64,000 nt of DNA. It comes from Gordonia shandongensis DSM 45094 (lineage in GTDB: Bacteria > Actinomycetota > Actinomycetes > Mycobacteriales > Mycobacteriaceae). The stretch spans positions 1-64,000 of the forward strand of contig NZ_AUHE01000013.1 in assembly GCF_000423025.1 (NCBI RefSeq). The letters run 5' to 3'. Positions within the stretch are counted from its first letter, which is position 1, and every line of letters begins with the position of its first letter. The notes below the pieces were generated by a model. The model was not told where the DNA came from and did no database searches. It saw nothing but the letters and a program-made list of their open reading frames with translations. Positions 19,946 through 29,944 of the stretch are shown here, in pieces. The translations under genes were made by a program, and so were the position numbers.

Positions 19946-20012
19946 GGAATTCCTTTCATTCCCGGCGTCAGATGCCGGGGGCTCCGCTCGATGACGAGCG
20001 AAGGAACAAAAA

Positions 20013-20066
20013 TTTATAGTTCATGCCGAGGTCCGGGTGGAGAATTCGTTCCGGGTGGAGAATTCG
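20013..20066 (-). promoter_or_regulatory. rho upstream region with tandem 18-bp repeat
   Basis: The 17-mer TCCGGGTGGAGAATTCG occurs at 20032-20048 and again at 20050-20066, an 18-bp tandem period. On the minus strand (toward rho), TATAAA (13-18 of the 20000s) is a plausible -10, and its -35 position (20036-20041) falls in the first repeat. An inverted repeat CACAC-CCT-GTGTG (20070-20082) flanks the block. The inferred leader is about 60 nt. Confidence 0.5.
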
Positions 20067-20145
20067 CAACACACCCTGTGTGAATACCGGCGGAACACGA
20101 TCATGGTACCACCGGCACGAACAGGGATCAGACTGGGACGCCCAC

Positions 20146-21075
20146 TCAGACGAGGACTTCCACGCCGTCGGCCACGGCGACGGGAATCATCTCGAAACCC
20201 AACCCCGAGGCCAATGCGGCATCGTCGCTTCCGAGCGGCTGAGTCCCGAGAACCAACGCCGACGGCCCGGCACCCGACACGCTAGCGGCATGCCCCCGCT
20301 CACGCAACGCCGACACCAACCGCGTCGTGTCCGCGAGAGCGTCCGCGCGGTACGGCTGGTGCAGCCGGTCGTCGCTCGCATCCATCAGGCAGTCCGGGTC
20401 GGTGGTCAGGGCCACCACCCCCAACGCCGCCCTGCTGACGTTGAAGACCGCGTCGGCGTGCGGCACCGCGTCGGGCAGCAGACCGCGCGTGGCCTCGGTG
20501 GACGACTCCACCTGGGGTACGAACACCGTCACCACGATCGACGAGTGCAGGTCGAGCCGGCGAGCGAAGAACTCGCCGCGGCCGCGTGACCATGTCACCA
20601 CGGCCGACCCCAGCACCGAGGCCGCGGCATTGTCCGGGTGTCCTTCGAATTCACTTGAGAGCTGCACCAATTCAGCGTCCGTCAGGCCGGGTCGGCCGTC
20701 GGCGACGAGCAGGGCCGATGCCGCGGCCAGCCCGCCGACGACGGCGGCCGCCGAGGAGCCGAGACCCCGCGAATGCGGGATCACGTTGCGGCAGTCGAGG
20801 TGCAGACCGGCCGCCGACGCTCCCGCGAACTCCAGTCCGCGCGCCACCGCGCGCGCCACGAGATGCCTCCCGTCGCGCGGAACCTGGTCGGCAGCCTGTC
20901 CGGACACGTCCACGGAGACCCCCGCGTCGGCGACCGTCACCGCGACCTCGTCGTAGAGGGCCAGGGCCAGACCGAGGCAGTCGAACCCCGGGCCCAGGTT
21001 GGCGCTCGATGCGGGCACCCGGACGCGCGCCGACAGTCCCGCGGGCAGGACACCGGTCGCCGTACTTCTCGTCAT
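20146..21075 (-). CDS. thrB: Homoserine kinase
   Basis: GHMP kinase that phosphorylates homoserine for threonine synthesis. The 309-aa protein has the GHMP ATP-binding motif PHSRGLGSSAAAVVGG near residue 90, PASSANLGPGFDCLGLAL near 25 and the C-terminal VSGAGPSAL. The ATG at 21075 is preferred because GGAAG lies 6 nt upstream; a GTG at 21087 would add four residues. Last gene of argS-lysA-hom-thrC-thrB, about 17 bp after thrC. Confidence 0.95.
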   Translation of the reverse strand: MTRSTATGVLPAGLSARVRVPASSANLGPGFDCLGLALALYDEVAVTVADAGVSVDVSGQAADQVPRDGRHLVARAVARGLEFAGASAAGLHLDCRNVIPHSRGLGSSAAAVVGGLAAASALLVADGRPGLTDAELVQLSSEFEGHPDNAAASVLGSAVVTWSRGRGEFFARRLDLHSSIVVTVFVPQVESSTEATRGLLPDAVPHADAVFNVSRAALGVVALTTDPDCLMDASDDRLHQPYRADALADTTRLVSALRERGHAASVSGAGPSALVLGTQPLGSDDAALASGLGFEMIPVAVADGVEVLV

Positions 21076-21092
21076 CGCCGCTTCCACAGTCG

Positions 21093-22178
21093 TCAGCCGA
21101 CGCCCAGTGCCGTCGCCACCGCGACCGGATCCACACCGATCGCGTCGACCTCCGGCATGCCGAGCAGCGCCGTGTCCGGATCCTTGAGACCGTTGCCGGT
21201 CACGGTGCAGACGACCGTCTCACCAGCCTGGACCCAACCCTCCTCGCGGGCTGCGAGCAGTCCCGCCACGCTGGCCGCCGATGCCGGTTCCACGAAGACG
21301 CCCTCGCGTCCGGCGACGAGCTTGTAGGCCTCGAGGATCTTCTCGTCGGTGGCCGCACGGAACATGCCGTTCGAGTCGTCCTTGGCCGCGACCGCCTGGT
21401 TCCAGCTGGCCGGCGAGCCGATCCGGATCGCCGTCGCAACCGTCTCGGGTTCCTTGACCGGGGCGCCGTTCACCAACGGTGCCGCGCCGGCGGCCTGAAC
21501 GCCGAGCATCCGCGGCAGCGAGTCGATCACGCCGTCGGCGTGGTATTCGCGATACCCCTTCCAGTAGGCCGTGATGTTGCCCGCGTTGCCGACGGGCAGC
21601 GCGTGCACGTCCGGAGCACGCCCGAGGACGTCGACGATCTCGAACGAGGCCGTCTTCTGTCCTTCGATGCGCGCCGGGTTCACCGAGTTGACCAGCTCGA
21701 TCTCCGGGTAGTCCGCGGTCACCTTGCGCGCCAGTTCGAGGCAGTCGTCGAAGTTCCCCCGGACCTGGATCACCGTGGCGCCGTGCATCACGGCCTGCGC
21801 CAGCTTGCCCATCGCGATCTTGCCTTCGGGGATCAGCACCGCACAGGTGATGCCGGCCCGGGTCGCGTAGGCGGCCGCCGAAGCCGACGTGTTGCCCGTC
21901 GACGCGCACAGGACGGCCTTCTTGCCGTGGTTGACGGCCGTGGTGACGGCCATCGTCATACCGCGATCCTTGAACGAGCCCGTCGGGTTGAGGCCCTCGA
22001 CCTTGAGGTACACCTCGCAGCCGGTGAGCTCCGAGAGGACCGGGGCCGCGACGAGCGGCGTCCCGCCCTCGAGCAGCGTGACGACCTTCCAGTCGTCCTC
22101 GACCGGCATGCGGTCGCGGTAGGCCTCGATGAGTCCCGGCCACGCACGGTGGACGGGGCGGTAGCCGGTGTCAGTCAT
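21093..22178 (-). CDS. thrC: Threonine synthase
   Basis: PLP enzyme converting O-phosphohomoserine to threonine. The 361-aa class II-like protein carries the PLP lysine in [15 protein letters not shown] (about residue 66), the phosphate-binding [13 protein letters not shown] near 200 and the Ser/Thr-rich [15 protein letters not shown]. Its ATG overlaps the hom stop by 8 nt, suggesting coupled translation. Confidence 0.97.
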   Translation of the reverse strand: MTDTGYRPVHRAWPGLIEAYRDRMPVEDDWKVVTLLEGGTPLVAAPVLSELTGCEVYLKVEGLNPTGSFKDRGMTMAVTTAVNHGKKAVLCASTGNTSASAAAYATRAGITCAVLIPEGKIAMGKLAQAVMHGATVIQVRGNFDDCLELARKVTADYPEIELVNSVNPARIEGQKTASFEIVDVLGRAPDVHALPVGNAGNITAYWKGYREYHADGVIDSLPRMLGVQAAGAAPLVNGAPVKEPETVATAIRIGSPASWNQAVAAKDDSNGMFRAATDEKILEAYKLVAGREGVFVEPASAASVAGLLAAREEGWVQAGETVVCTVTGNGLKDPDTALLGMPEVDAIGVDPVAVATALGVG

Positions 22179-23472
22179 CAGTTCCCTCCAGACGGAGCAC
22201 GCTGGACACCTTGATCACGGAGTCCATTTCTTCCAGTGCGGCAACGGTTTCCGACTGTGCGCGGTCGGAGGCGCGATGGGTGACGACGATCAGTCGGGCG
22301 CCCGCGCCCGCACCCTCCTGCCGGACCGCGGCGATGCTCACGTTCCGCTTGGAGAACTCACCGGCGACCTGCTGCAGCACACCGGCGCGATCGGCGACCT
22401 TCATCGACACGTAGTAGCGGGTCGGGACGTCGTCGATGGGCGCCACGGGAAGTGACGCATAGGTCGACTCGAGCGGTCCGCGACCGTGGAAGACACGGTT
22501 GCGGGCGGCCATCACCAGATCGCCGAGCACCGCCGACGCGGTCGGCGCACCACCGGCGCCCTGCCCGTAGAACATCAGCCGGCCGGCGTTCTCCGCCTCG
22601 ACGACCACGGCGTTGAAGGCGCCGTTCACGGTCGCGAGCGGGTGCTCGAGCGGGATCAGCGCCGGGTACACCCGCGCCGAGATCCGCTCCCCGTCGTCGG
22701 TGCGGATGCGTTCGCAGATCGACAGGAGCTTGACGGTGCAGTCGAACTTCTTGGCGTCCTCGAGATCGTCGGAGGTGATCCGGCTGATGCCCTCGCGGTA
22801 CACGTCCGACGCGGTGACGCGCGAATGGAATGCGATGGACGCCAGGATCGCCGCCTTCGACGCCGCATCGTATCCCTCGACGTCGGCGGTCGGGTCGGCC
22901 TCGGCGTATCCGAGTCGCCCGGCTTCGGCCAGCACGTCGTCGTAGTCGGCGCCGGTCTCGTCCATGGCCGACAGGATGTAGTTCGTGGTGCCGTTGACGA
23001 TGCCCGCGACGCGCTGCACCGTGTCGCCGGCGAGCGACTGCGTGAGCGGTCGCACCACCGGGATCGCACCGGCGACCGCGGCCTCGTAGTACAGGTCGAC
23101 GCCGTTCTCGGCCGCGGCCGTCGACAGTTCACCGGTGTAGACGGCGATCAGCGCCTTGTTGGCGGTCACGACCGACTTCCCGGACTTCAACGCCGTTCCG
23201 ATGAGATCACGGGCCGGATAGATGCCGCCCATCAACTCGACGACGAGGTCGACGTCGTCGCGGGCGACGAGCTCCGCGGCGTCCTCGGTCAACAGGCCGG
23301 GATCGATCGGCCGCGGTCTGCTCGCATCGCGGACGGCCACGCCGCGCAGTTCCAGGGGCGCACCGACCCGCGACTGCAGGTCGGCGGAGTTCTCGAGGAG
23401 AATGCGGACGACCTCGGTGCCGACATTCCCCATCCCCAACACGGCGACGCCGATCGGACGGGATCGCATCAT
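22171..23472 (-). CDS. hom: Homoserine dehydrogenase
   Basis: NAD(P)H-dependent reduction of aspartate semialdehyde to homoserine. The 433-aa protein has the Rossmann motif [15 protein letters not shown] near residue 13, the family signature around [11 protein letters not shown] near 170, and a C-terminal ACT domain (about residues 350-433, [19 protein letters not shown]) expected to give threonine feedback. Two ATG codons start the gene; the first overlaps the lysA stop as ATGA. Confidence 0.97.
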   Translation of the reverse strand: MMRSRPIGVAVLGMGNVGTEVVRILLENSADLQSRVGAPLELRGVAVRDASRPRPIDPGLLTEDAAELVARDDVDLVVELMGGIYPARDLIGTALKSGKSVVTANKALIAVYTGELSTAAAENGVDLYYEAAVAGAIPVVRPLTQSLAGDTVQRVAGIVNGTTNYILSAMDETGADYDDVLAEAGRLGYAEADPTADVEGYDAASKAAILASIAFHSRVTASDVYREGISRITSDDLEDAKKFDCTVKLLSICERIRTDDGERISARVYPALIPLEHPLATVNGAFNAVVVEAENAGRLMFYGQGAGGAPTASAVLGDLVMAARNRVFHGRGPLESTYASLPVAPIDDVPTRYYVSMKVADRAGVLQQVAGEFSKRNVSIAAVRQEGAGAGARLIVVTHRASDRAQSETVAALEEMDSVIKVSSVLRLEGTDD

Positions 23473-24911
23473 TCCGAGTCCACCTCCAAGCTCAAGAAGT
23501 CCTCGACCGTCTCCCGCCTCACCATGAGCCGGGACCGGCCGCCATTCACCGTCACCACCGCTGGTCGCGGCACCATGTTGTAGCGGCTCGACATCGAGTA
23601 GCAGTACGCACCCGTCGCGCCGACCACCAACAGATCACCCGGCGCCAGATCCTGCGGCAACCAGCAGTCGCGGATAACGATATCGCCGCTCTCGCAGTGC
23701 TTGCCCACCACCCGGCACACCACCGCCTGGGCGCTCGACGTGCCCGACGCGACGCGGACGTCGTATTCGGCGTCGTAGAGCACCGTGCGGATGTTGTCGC
23801 TCATGCCTCCGTCGACCGAGACGTACCGGCGAACCGTGTTCCCGTCGAGCGCCACGTCCTTGACGGTGCCCACACGGTACAGGGTCACACCCGCGGGACC
23901 GGCGATGGCGCGACCGGGTTCGACGGCGATCGCCGGCATCGGCAGGTCGAGGGCCTCGCACTCCCGTCGGACGATCGCGACCAGCGCCTCGGCCAGCACC
24001 TTCACCGGCGGCGGGTCGTCGCTCTCCAGGTACGAGATCCCGAGGCCGCCGCCGAGGTCGAGCACCTCGATCTGGCGGGTCTTGGCGACCCCGAACTCGT
24101 CGACGATGGCGGCGAGCAGACCGAGCACGCGGCGCGCGGCCAACTCGAAACCGTCGATCTCGAAGATCTGCGAGCCGATGTGGCTGTGCAGGCCGACCAG
24201 CCGCAGGTTGTCGCTGGCGAAGACCTCGCGGACCGCGGCCATCGCGACGCTGTCACGGTACGCGCCGGACGGTGATCCGAGGGCGAAGCCGAACTTCTGG
24301 TCCTCGTGCGCCGTCGAGATGAACTCGTGCGTGTGTGCCTCCACGCCGGGGGTGACGCGCACCAGGACGTCGGCGACGACGCCGTGTTCTCCCGCGATCC
24401 GGTTGAGGCGCTCGATCTCGATCATCGAGTCGAGGATCACGTGCCCGACGCCGGCGGTGACCGCGGCGGCGAGTTCCGCCTCGGACTTGTTGTTGCCGTG
24501 CAGGGCGATCCGCTCGGCGGGGAACCCGGCGTGCATGGCGACCGCGAGTTCTCCGCCCGAGCAGACGTCGAGGGAGAGCCCCTCGGACTGCACCCACTTC
24601 GCGACCTGCGTCGTCAGGAACGCCTTGGACGCGTAGTGGACCCGACCGTGCGGGCCGAACGCCGACTGCATGTCGGCGCACCGCGACCGGAAATCGGCCT
24701 CGTCGTACACGAACAGCGGGGAGCCGTACTCCTCGACGAGCGCGTCGACCCGGACACCGCCGACGGTCATGACCCCGTCCGCGTCGCGCCCAGTACCGCG
24801 CGGGTACACGTTCTCGGGCAGCCGAGACAGTTCGTCGGGACCGTTGGGCCGCTCGGCCAGATGCGGGGCGGCCAGGATCTCCGCGTGCCGCGGTCCTGCG
24901 GGGTGTGCCAT
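23469..24911 (-). CDS. lysA: Diaminopimelate decarboxylase
   Basis: PLP-dependent last step of lysine synthesis. The 480-aa alanine-racemase-fold protein has the PLP lysine in [12 protein letters not shown] (about residue 95), HIGSQI near 240, the Gly-rich [10 protein letters not shown] near 285 and the C-terminal catalytic CESGD. The start is ATG at 24911, with AGGAG 8 nt upstream, close behind argS; a longer reading frame extends upstream but has no homologous sequence. Overlaps hom by ATGA. Confidence 0.96.
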   Translation of the reverse strand: MAHPAGPRHAEILAAPHLAERPNGPDELSRLPENVYPRGTGRDADGVMTVGGVRVDALVEEYGSPLFVYDEADFRSRCADMQSAFGPHGRVHYASKAFLTTQVAKWVQSEGLSLDVCSGGELAVAMHAGFPAERIALHGNNKSEAELAAAVTAGVGHVILDSMIEIERLNRIAGEHGVVADVLVRVTPGVEAHTHEFISTAHEDQKFGFALGSPSGAYRDSVAMAAVREVFASDNLRLVGLHSHIGSQIFEIDGFELAARRVLGLLAAIVDEFGVAKTRQIEVLDLGGGLGISYLESDDPPPVKVLAEALVAIVRRECEALDLPMPAIAVEPGRAIAGPAGVTLYRVGTVKDVALDGNTVRRYVSVDGGMSDNIRTVLYDAEYDVRVASGTSSAQAVVCRVVGKHCESGDIVIRDCWLPQDLAPGDLLVVGATGAYCYSMSSRYNMVPRPAVVTVNGGRSRLMVRRETVEDFLSLEVDSE

Positions 24912-24927
24912 CACATACGCTCCTGCA

Positions 24928-26580
24928 TCACATCCGGGTCGGCGCCGAGACGCCGACCAGTTCCAGACCGTTGGCCAGCACCTGACGGGTCGCGTCGCAC
25001 AGGGCCAACCGTGCACGGTGCACGTCGCCGGGCTCCTCGTCGCCCTGCGGCAGCACCCGGCACCGCGCGTAGAAGCGGTGGTAGGCGCCGGCGAGCGACT
25101 CCAGGTAGCGGCTCACCCGATGCGGCTCGCGCAGCTCGGCCGCCGTCGAGACGACCTCGCCGAAGTCGCCGATCGTACGGATCAGATCGCCTTCGGACTC
25201 ATCGTCGAGCAGGTCGAGATGGTCGGTGCTCGCCGACAGTCCGAGGTCGGCGGCCGAACGCGCCAGTGCCGACAGCCGGGCGTGCGCGTACTGGACGTAG
25301 TACACGGGGTTGTCGGACGACTGCTTCCGCAGCAGGTCGAGGTCGATGTCGATGTTGACGTCGATCGACGAGCGGATGAGCGCGTAGCGTGCGGCGTCCA
25401 CGCCGACCGCCTCCACCAGATCGTCGAGGGTGATCACGGTGCCGGCGCGCTTCGACATCCGGACGGGGCTGCCGTCCTTCACCAGATTGACCATCTGACC
25501 GATGAGGACCTCCACCGCGTCGGCGTCGTACCCCAGTGCGGCGGCGGCCGCCTTGAGCCGCACCACGTACCCGTGGTGGTCGGCGCCGAGCATGTAGATG
25601 AGGTGGTTCGCACCGCGCTGATGCTTGTCCCGGAGATAGGCGATGTCACCGGCGATGTAGGCGTGGTTCCCGTCGCTCTTGATCACCACGCGATCCTTGT
25701 CGTCGCCGTAGGCCGTCGAGCGCAGCCACCATGCGCCGTCGGCCTCGTACAGGTTGCCGGACTCGGTGAGTTCGGCGATCACCTCGTCGACGAGACCGCG
25801 GTCGAACATCGAGTTCTCGTGGGTGTAGACGTCGAAGTCGGTGCCGAACTCGTGCAACGTCTGTTTGATGTGGGCGAACATCAACTCCACGCCCTCGGCC
25901 CGGAACACCTCGCGGGCCTCCTCGCCGGGGAGGTCGAGGACGCCCGGCGCCGCGGCGACGACGTTCGCGGCGATCTCGTCGATGTACGCGCCCGCGTACC
26001 CGTTGTCGGGTGTCGGGTCGCCGGTCGCCGCCGCGATCAACGAGTCGGCGAACCGGTTGATCTGCTCACCGTGGTCGTTGAAGTAATACTCCCTGGTCAC
26101 CGTGGCGCCGCGCGCCGACAGCACGCGGCCGAGAGCGTCGCCGACAGCGGCCCAGCGGGTTCCGCCCAGATGAATCGGTCCGGTGGGGTTCGCCGAGACG
26201 AACTCCAGGTTCACGTGCATCGCCGACAGTTCGTCGCCGGTCCCGTACGTCTCACGCTGATCGAGGACGGTCGCGACGGTCTGATTCTGGGCCGCAGCCG
26301 CCAGCCGCAGATTCACGAACCCCGGCCCCGCGACCTCCGCGGAGTCGATTCCCGCGTCGGCCGCGAACTCCCGGGCCAGCCACGTCGCCAGCTCACGCGG
26401 ATTGACTCCCGCCCGTTTGCCGAGCTGGAGAGCGACGTTGGTCGCATAGTCGCCGTGCTCGGGGCTGCGCGGACGCTCCACGACGATGCTCTCGGGAATC
26501 ACGGAGGCGTCCAGGTCGTGGGCCGCGAAGACCTTCTGCGTCGCAGCGCGGAGCAGGGCAGCGAGTTCGGTGGGAGTCAC
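24928..26580 (-). CDS. argS: Arginyl-tRNA synthetase
   Basis: Class I synthetase charging tRNA-Arg. The 550-aa protein has the ArgRS N-terminal domain (residues 1-110), the HIGH-equivalent [15 protein letters not shown] near 130, the KMSK-equivalent [20 protein letters not shown] near 370 and the DALR anticodon-binding domain at the end. The GTG at 26580 matches the family N-terminus ([10 protein letters not shown]). First gene of the aspartate-family amino acid operon; such argS-lysA coupling is known in Corynebacterium. Confidence 0.97.
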   Translation of the reverse strand: MTPTELAALLRAATQKVFAAHDLDASVIPESIVVERPRSPEHGDYATNVALQLGKRAGVNPRELATWLAREFAADAGIDSAEVAGPGFVNLRLAAAAQNQTVATVLDQRETYGTGDELSAMHVNLEFVSANPTGPIHLGGTRWAAVGDALGRVLSARGATVTREYYFNDHGEQINRFADSLIAAATGDPTPDNGYAGAYIDEIAANVVAAAPGVLDLPGEEAREVFRAEGVELMFAHIKQTLHEFGTDFDVYTHENSMFDRGLVDEVIAELTESGNLYEADGAWWLRSTAYGDDKDRVVIKSDGNHAYIAGDIAYLRDKHQRGANHLIYMLGADHHGYVVRLKAAAAALGYDADAVEVLIGQMVNLVKDGSPVRMSKRAGTVITLDDLVEAVGVDAARYALIRSSIDVNIDIDLDLLRKQSSDNPVYYVQYAHARLSALARSAADLGLSASTDHLDLLDDESEGDLIRTIGDFGEVVSTAAELREPHRVSRYLESLAGAYHRFYARCRVLPQGDEEPGDVHRARLALCDATRQVLANGLELVGVSAPTRM

Positions 26581-26588
26581 GGGTCCCC

Positions 26589-26594
26589 ATCCTA
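26589..26594 (-). promoter_or_regulatory. -10 of the argS-lysA-hom-thrC-thrB operon
   Basis: TAGGAT on the minus strand ends 8 nt before the argS GTG, giving a transcript with no or a 1-2 nt leader. No attenuator-like leader peptide is possible in this arrangement. Confidence 0.45.
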
Positions 26595-26650
26595 TTGGCC
26601 CGCCCGCCGATCGCGACAATCGGATCTGCGTGCCGGGCGGCGTCGGTCGG

Positions 26651-27334
26651 TCAGCAGTCGAGCAGCGTCGCCAACTCGTCGATGCCGCGAACGAAGAAGG
26701 CGTCGTCGGGGTCGGGTTCCTCCACCTTCGGTTCCGGGCCCCACTCGCGCGGCCGGGCGACATACGCGGTCTTCAGCCCGTGACTGCGTGCCGCCGCGAG
26801 ATCGGCGGCATGCGTGGCGACCATCATCACCTCGTGCGGAGCGACGCCCGTGAGCCGGGCGATCCCGAGATAGACCTCCGCGGAAGGCTTGTAGTGCCCC
26901 CACAGGTCGGCGCCGCCGATGACGTCCCACGGGAGGTCGGCGGACTCGGCCATCGCCGTGAGGAGCGAGACGTGCCCGTTGCTCAGGGCTGCGATGGTGT
27001 ACTTCGATTTGAGTCGATGAAGTCCCGCCGACGAGTCCGGCCACCCGGGAAGCACGTGCCAGGCGCGGACCGCCTCGTCGAGCTGGTTCGCGGTCGCCAC
27101 GACCCCGTACTCCGAACGCAGGAGCCCATCGAGCGTGATGCGGTGGAGATCGTCGAGCACGGTGAACGGTCGCTCCCCCGACTCCACCTCGGCCAACGCC
27201 GGCCCGTAACACCGTCGCCAGTCTCGGGCGAGCCGCGACGCGTCCAGCGCCGGAAACACCTGCGCCAGCGTCGAGCTCACACCGGTATGCCAGTCGGCGA
27301 CCGTGCCGAACGTGTCGAAGGCGAGCACCTTCAC
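26651..27334 (-). CDS. HAD-superfamily hydrolase, haloacid dehalogenase type II-like
   Basis: A 227-aa cytosolic protein with the class I HAD motifs: nucleophile Asp7 in [13 protein letters not shown], Ser/Thr motif II in ALSNGH, Lys motif III in [10 protein letters not shown], and a C-terminal motif IV with the unusual [13 protein letters not shown]. In true L-2-haloacid dehalogenases this last motif contains an Asn/Asp pair (S-x-N-x-x-D). The start is GTG at 27334, which gives the usual family N-terminus. It follows the AroE-like gene by 35 bp. The substrate is unknown. Confidence 0.8.
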   Translation of the reverse strand: MKVLAFDTFGTVADWHTGVSSTLAQVFPALDASRLARDWRRCYGPALAEVESGERPFTVLDDLHRITLDGLLRSEYGVVATANQLDEAVRAWHVLPGWPDSSAGLHRLKSKYTIAALSNGHVSLLTAMAESADLPWDVIGGADLWGHYKPSAEVYLGIARLTGVAPHEVMMVATHAADLAAARSHGLKTAYVARPREWGPEPKVEEPDPDDAFFVRGIDELATLLDC

Positions 27335-27369
27335 ATCCGCGACCCCGATCTCCGCATTTCCGGCCGCCG

Positions 27370-28236
27370 TCACGATCGGGCCGCCGTATCGCTCGACCGC
27401 GAGTACTCCGATGCCGCTCGAATCTGCTCCGGCGTCGGAGTCACCCCCGTGTACAGGGCGAACTGCGCGGCCGCCTGACCCGCGATCACGGCGTCGCCGC
27501 TGATCACCTCGCACCCTCGCGCACGCAGTACCCGCACCATCGGAGTGTCCGGCGGCATCGCGACCACGTCGAGACAACCCGAGGCCGCGGCGACGACCTC
27601 GGGAGCGAACGGCATCTCGCTCTCGTCCTCGCCGCCGGTCATGCCGACGGGTGTCGCATTGAGCAGGGTGACCGGGCGCGCGTCGCCGAGGTCGGCGAGA
27701 TGCCGGAATCCGTACCGCTCGGCCAACGCCGACCCCGTCTCACCGTTGCGGGCGACGATCGTCACGTCCGTGAAGCCGGTGTCGCGCAGCGCTGCCACGA
27801 CTGCTTTGGCCATGCCGCCGCTGCCCGCGATCGCGGCCGGTGCGGCCCGGTCGAACGACGACGCCGCGAGCAGGTCGGCCACCGCCTGATAGTCGGTGTT
27901 GTAGGCGTGCAGCACCCCCTGGTCGTTGACGACGGTGTTCACCGAGTCGATCGCCGACGCCGACGGCTCCATGACGTCGACCAGGTCGATCACCGCCTCC
28001 TTGTACGGCATCGACACCGCGGCCCCGCGGATCGGGAGTCCCCGGATCCCCGCGACCGCATCGGCGAGATCGGTGGGCGCGAACGCCTTGTAGACGTAGT
28101 TCAGGCCGAGCTGGTTGTACAGGTGATTGTGGAAGCGCGTGCCGATGTTCGACGGCCGTGCGGCCAGCGAGACGCACAGCACGGTGTCTCGATCGATCGT
28201 GCGTGAATGCGGCGCGGAGACGGGCTCGGAAGTCAT
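27370..28236 (-). CDS. Shikimate dehydrogenase-like protein (AroE/YdiB superfamily)
   Basis: A 288-aa NAD(P)-dependent dehydrogenase. The N-terminal substrate domain has the catalytic Lys in AVSMPYKEAV near residue 80 and the Asp in AYNTDYQAV near 118. The Rossmann domain has AGSGGMAKAVVAAL near 142. The substrate loop SLAARPSNIGTRFHN differs from canonical AroE (SxS...HN) and resembles the SDH-like subgroup typified by HI0607, so the physiological substrate is uncertain. Pairing with a HAD hydrolase suggests a small catabolic or repair operon. ATG start. Confidence 0.8.
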   Translation of the reverse strand: MTSEPVSAPHSRTIDRDTVLCVSLAARPSNIGTRFHNHLYNQLGLNYVYKAFAPTDLADAVAGIRGLPIRGAAVSMPYKEAVIDLVDVMEPSASAIDSVNTVVNDQGVLHAYNTDYQAVADLLAASSFDRAAPAAIAGSGGMAKAVVAALRDTGFTDVTIVARNGETGSALAERYGFRHLADLGDARPVTLLNATPVGMTGGEDESEMPFAPEVVAAASGCLDVVAMPPDTPMVRVLRARGCEVISGDAVIAGQAAAQFALYTGVTPTPEQIRAASEYSRSSDTAARS

Positions 28237-28243
28237 GCAGCCA

Positions 28244-28372
28244 AGGGTAGTCGGCCGCCCGCGCCCGCGCGGTTCTCGACGCCGACCGGCCGGAACAGGT
28301 CAGTATACACCGGTGAAATATCGACCATTCCGGCATTTGACACTCGCGCGGAGATACTCGATCGTTGGTGCG
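28244..28372. promoter_or_regulatory. Divergent promoter region of the AroE-like gene and the FMO
   Basis: Toward the AroE-like gene, TACCCT (28244-28249, minus) ends 7 nt before the ATG, so that mRNA is probably leaderless. Toward the FMO, TTGACA (28337-28342) is followed by 17 bp and GATCGT (28360-28365), giving a leader of about 108 nt with GGAAAGG before the ATG at 28480. An 8-bp palindrome CACCGGTG (28308-28315) flanked by AT-rich bases lies between the two promoters. Confidence 0.45.
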
Positions 28373-28479
28373 GATCAGCGGCACGCACGGGCTCGACTCG
28401 CAGCGTCACGCCGACCGAAATCCACACTGATTTCACCGCGACATCCCGCAGAGAGATCCGTGGGTTGGAAAGGTAGAAG

Positions 28480-29886
28480 ATGTCGAACAAACTGAATAAG
28501 AGGGTCGCGATCATCGGCGCCGGGCCGAGCGGAATGGCCGCCTTGCGCGCATTCACGTCGGCCCAGCGCACAGGGACGGACATTCCCGAGATCGTCTGCT
28601 ACGAGAAGCAGGACGATTGGGGTGGCCAGTGGAACTTCACCTGGCGCACCGGCACCGATCATTACGGTGAGCCCGTCCATTCGAGCATGTATCGAAATCT
28701 CTGGTCGAACGGCCCGAAGGAAGCTCTCGAATTCGCCGAGTACACATTCGATGAGCATTTCGGCCGGCCGATCTCGTCGTATCCCCCGCGTGAAGTCCTG
28801 TGGGATTACATCGATGGTCGTGCCGCCGGATCGGGCGTGAAAGATCTGGTGCGTTTCGCCCACGTGGTCCGTTGGGTCGAGTACGACGAGAGCACCGAGT
28901 CGTTCACCCTGACCGTCGACGACGTCAAGAACAAGCTGACGTCCACCGAGGTCTTCGACCAGGTGATCGTGGCGACGGGGCACTTCTCGTTCCCGAATGT
29001 CCCCGATCTGCCCGGTATCGAGACCTTCCCCGGCGAGGTCATCCACGCGCACGAGTTCCGGGGCGCCGAGCGTTTCGCGGGCCAGCGGCTGCTGCTCATC
29101 GGCGGCTCGTACTCCGCCGAAGACATCGGCATCCAGTCGCACAAGATGGGCGCCCGTCAGGTGACGATGAGCTACCGCTCCGGCCCCCAGGGCTTCGGCT
29201 GGCCGAACGGGGTCGACGAGAAGCCTCAGGTCGACCACATCGACGGCGATGTCGCGACATTCGTCGATGGGACGTCTCGCGAGTTCGACGCCGTCATCTT
29301 GTGCACCGGCTACCTGCACCACTATCCGTTCCTCCCCCAGGAGATGCGGATCGTCTCACCGAACAACCTGTACCCGACGGGCCTGTACCGCGGTGTGACG
29401 TGGCAGGGCAATCCGCGCCTGCACTACCTGGGTGCCCAGGACCAGTGGTTCACGTTCAACATGTTCGACGCGCAGGCGTGGTTCGTCCGGGACGTGATCC
29501 TCGGTCGCGTGGATCTGCCGTCGGAAGCCGAGCGTGCGGCGAGCATCACCGAATGGCTCGACCGTTACAGCGCGGTCGAGGACGACGATGCCGCCGTCCG
29601 ATTCCAGGCCGATTACATCCGCGATCTGATCGAGCAGACGGACTATCCGATGTTCGACCTCGACGAGGTGGTCGAGGTGTTCCTGGCGTGGAAGCGTGAC
29701 AAGAAGGACGACATCCTCACGTACCGCGACAAGGCGTACCGCTCGGTGATGACCGGCACGGTCTCGACCGTGCATCACACGCCGTGGCTCGACGAGCTCG
29801 ACGATTCGCGGGAACGGTATCTCGCGCCGCTGCCGGCGGCCTCGGGCGCCGCCCCGTCGACGCACGAGGGCCAGCCGGTCCGCTGA
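28480..29886 (+). CDS. tmm: Trimethylamine monooxygenase-like flavin monooxygenase
   Basis: A 468-aa class B FMO that oxygenates nitrogen or sulfur nucleophiles using NADPH and FAD. Motifs: FAD site VAIIGAGPSGMAALRAF near residue 10, FMO signature FPGEVIHAHEF near 185, NADPH site IGGSYSAEDIG near 210 and ILCTGYLHHYPFL near 275. It is strikingly similar throughout to bacterial Tmm (KQDDWGGQWNFTWRTG, SSMYRNLWSNGPKE, QDQWFTFNMFDAQAW, YRSVMTGT), which turns trimethylamine into TMAO. No TMA or TMAO transporter or TMAO demethylase gene is adjacent, and indole or thiol oxidation is possible. Confidence 0.8.
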   Translation: MSNKLNKRVAIIGAGPSGMAALRAFTSAQRTGTDIPEIVCYEKQDDWGGQWNFTWRTGTDHYGEPVHSSMYRNLWSNGPKEALEFAEYTFDEHFGRPISSYPPREVLWDYIDGRAAGSGVKDLVRFAHVVRWVEYDESTESFTLTVDDVKNKLTSTEVFDQVIVATGHFSFPNVPDLPGIETFPGEVIHAHEFRGAERFAGQRLLLIGGSYSAEDIGIQSHKMGARQVTMSYRSGPQGFGWPNGVDEKPQVDHIDGDVATFVDGTSREFDAVILCTGYLHHYPFLPQEMRIVSPNNLYPTGLYRGVTWQGNPRLHYLGAQDQWFTFNMFDAQAWFVRDVILGRVDLPSEAERAASITEWLDRYSAVEDDDAAVRFQADYIRDLIEQTDYPMFDLDEVVEVFLAWKRDKKDDILTYRDKAYRSVMTGTVSTVHHTPWLDELDDSRERYLAPLPAASGAAPSTHEGQPVR

Positions 29887-29903
29887 CGCCGGACCTGCAC
29901 CGC

Positions 29904-29944
29904 ACGGGAGCTCATGGGGCGATAATCGCCCCATGAGCTCCCGT
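29904..29944. repeat. Perfect 41-bp palindrome over the GNAT start codon
   Basis: Two perfectly complementary 20-bp arms (29904-29923 and 29925-29944) flank a single central A. The centre contains GATAAT (29921-29926), a near-perfect -10 whose expected start site is the A of the GNAT ATG at 29933, inside the right arm. It follows the FMO stop by 18 bp. It could be an operator, a bidirectional terminator (no T tract) or both. Confidence 0.85.

Noticed and set aside
18545-20083. 512-residue plus-strand frame antisense to rho with very hydrophobic repeats
   Set aside because: The Leu/Val/Ala runs are the complement of the Gln/Asn/Lys repeats of Rho; the Rho frame has complete, conserved motor motifs, so this one is not a gene.
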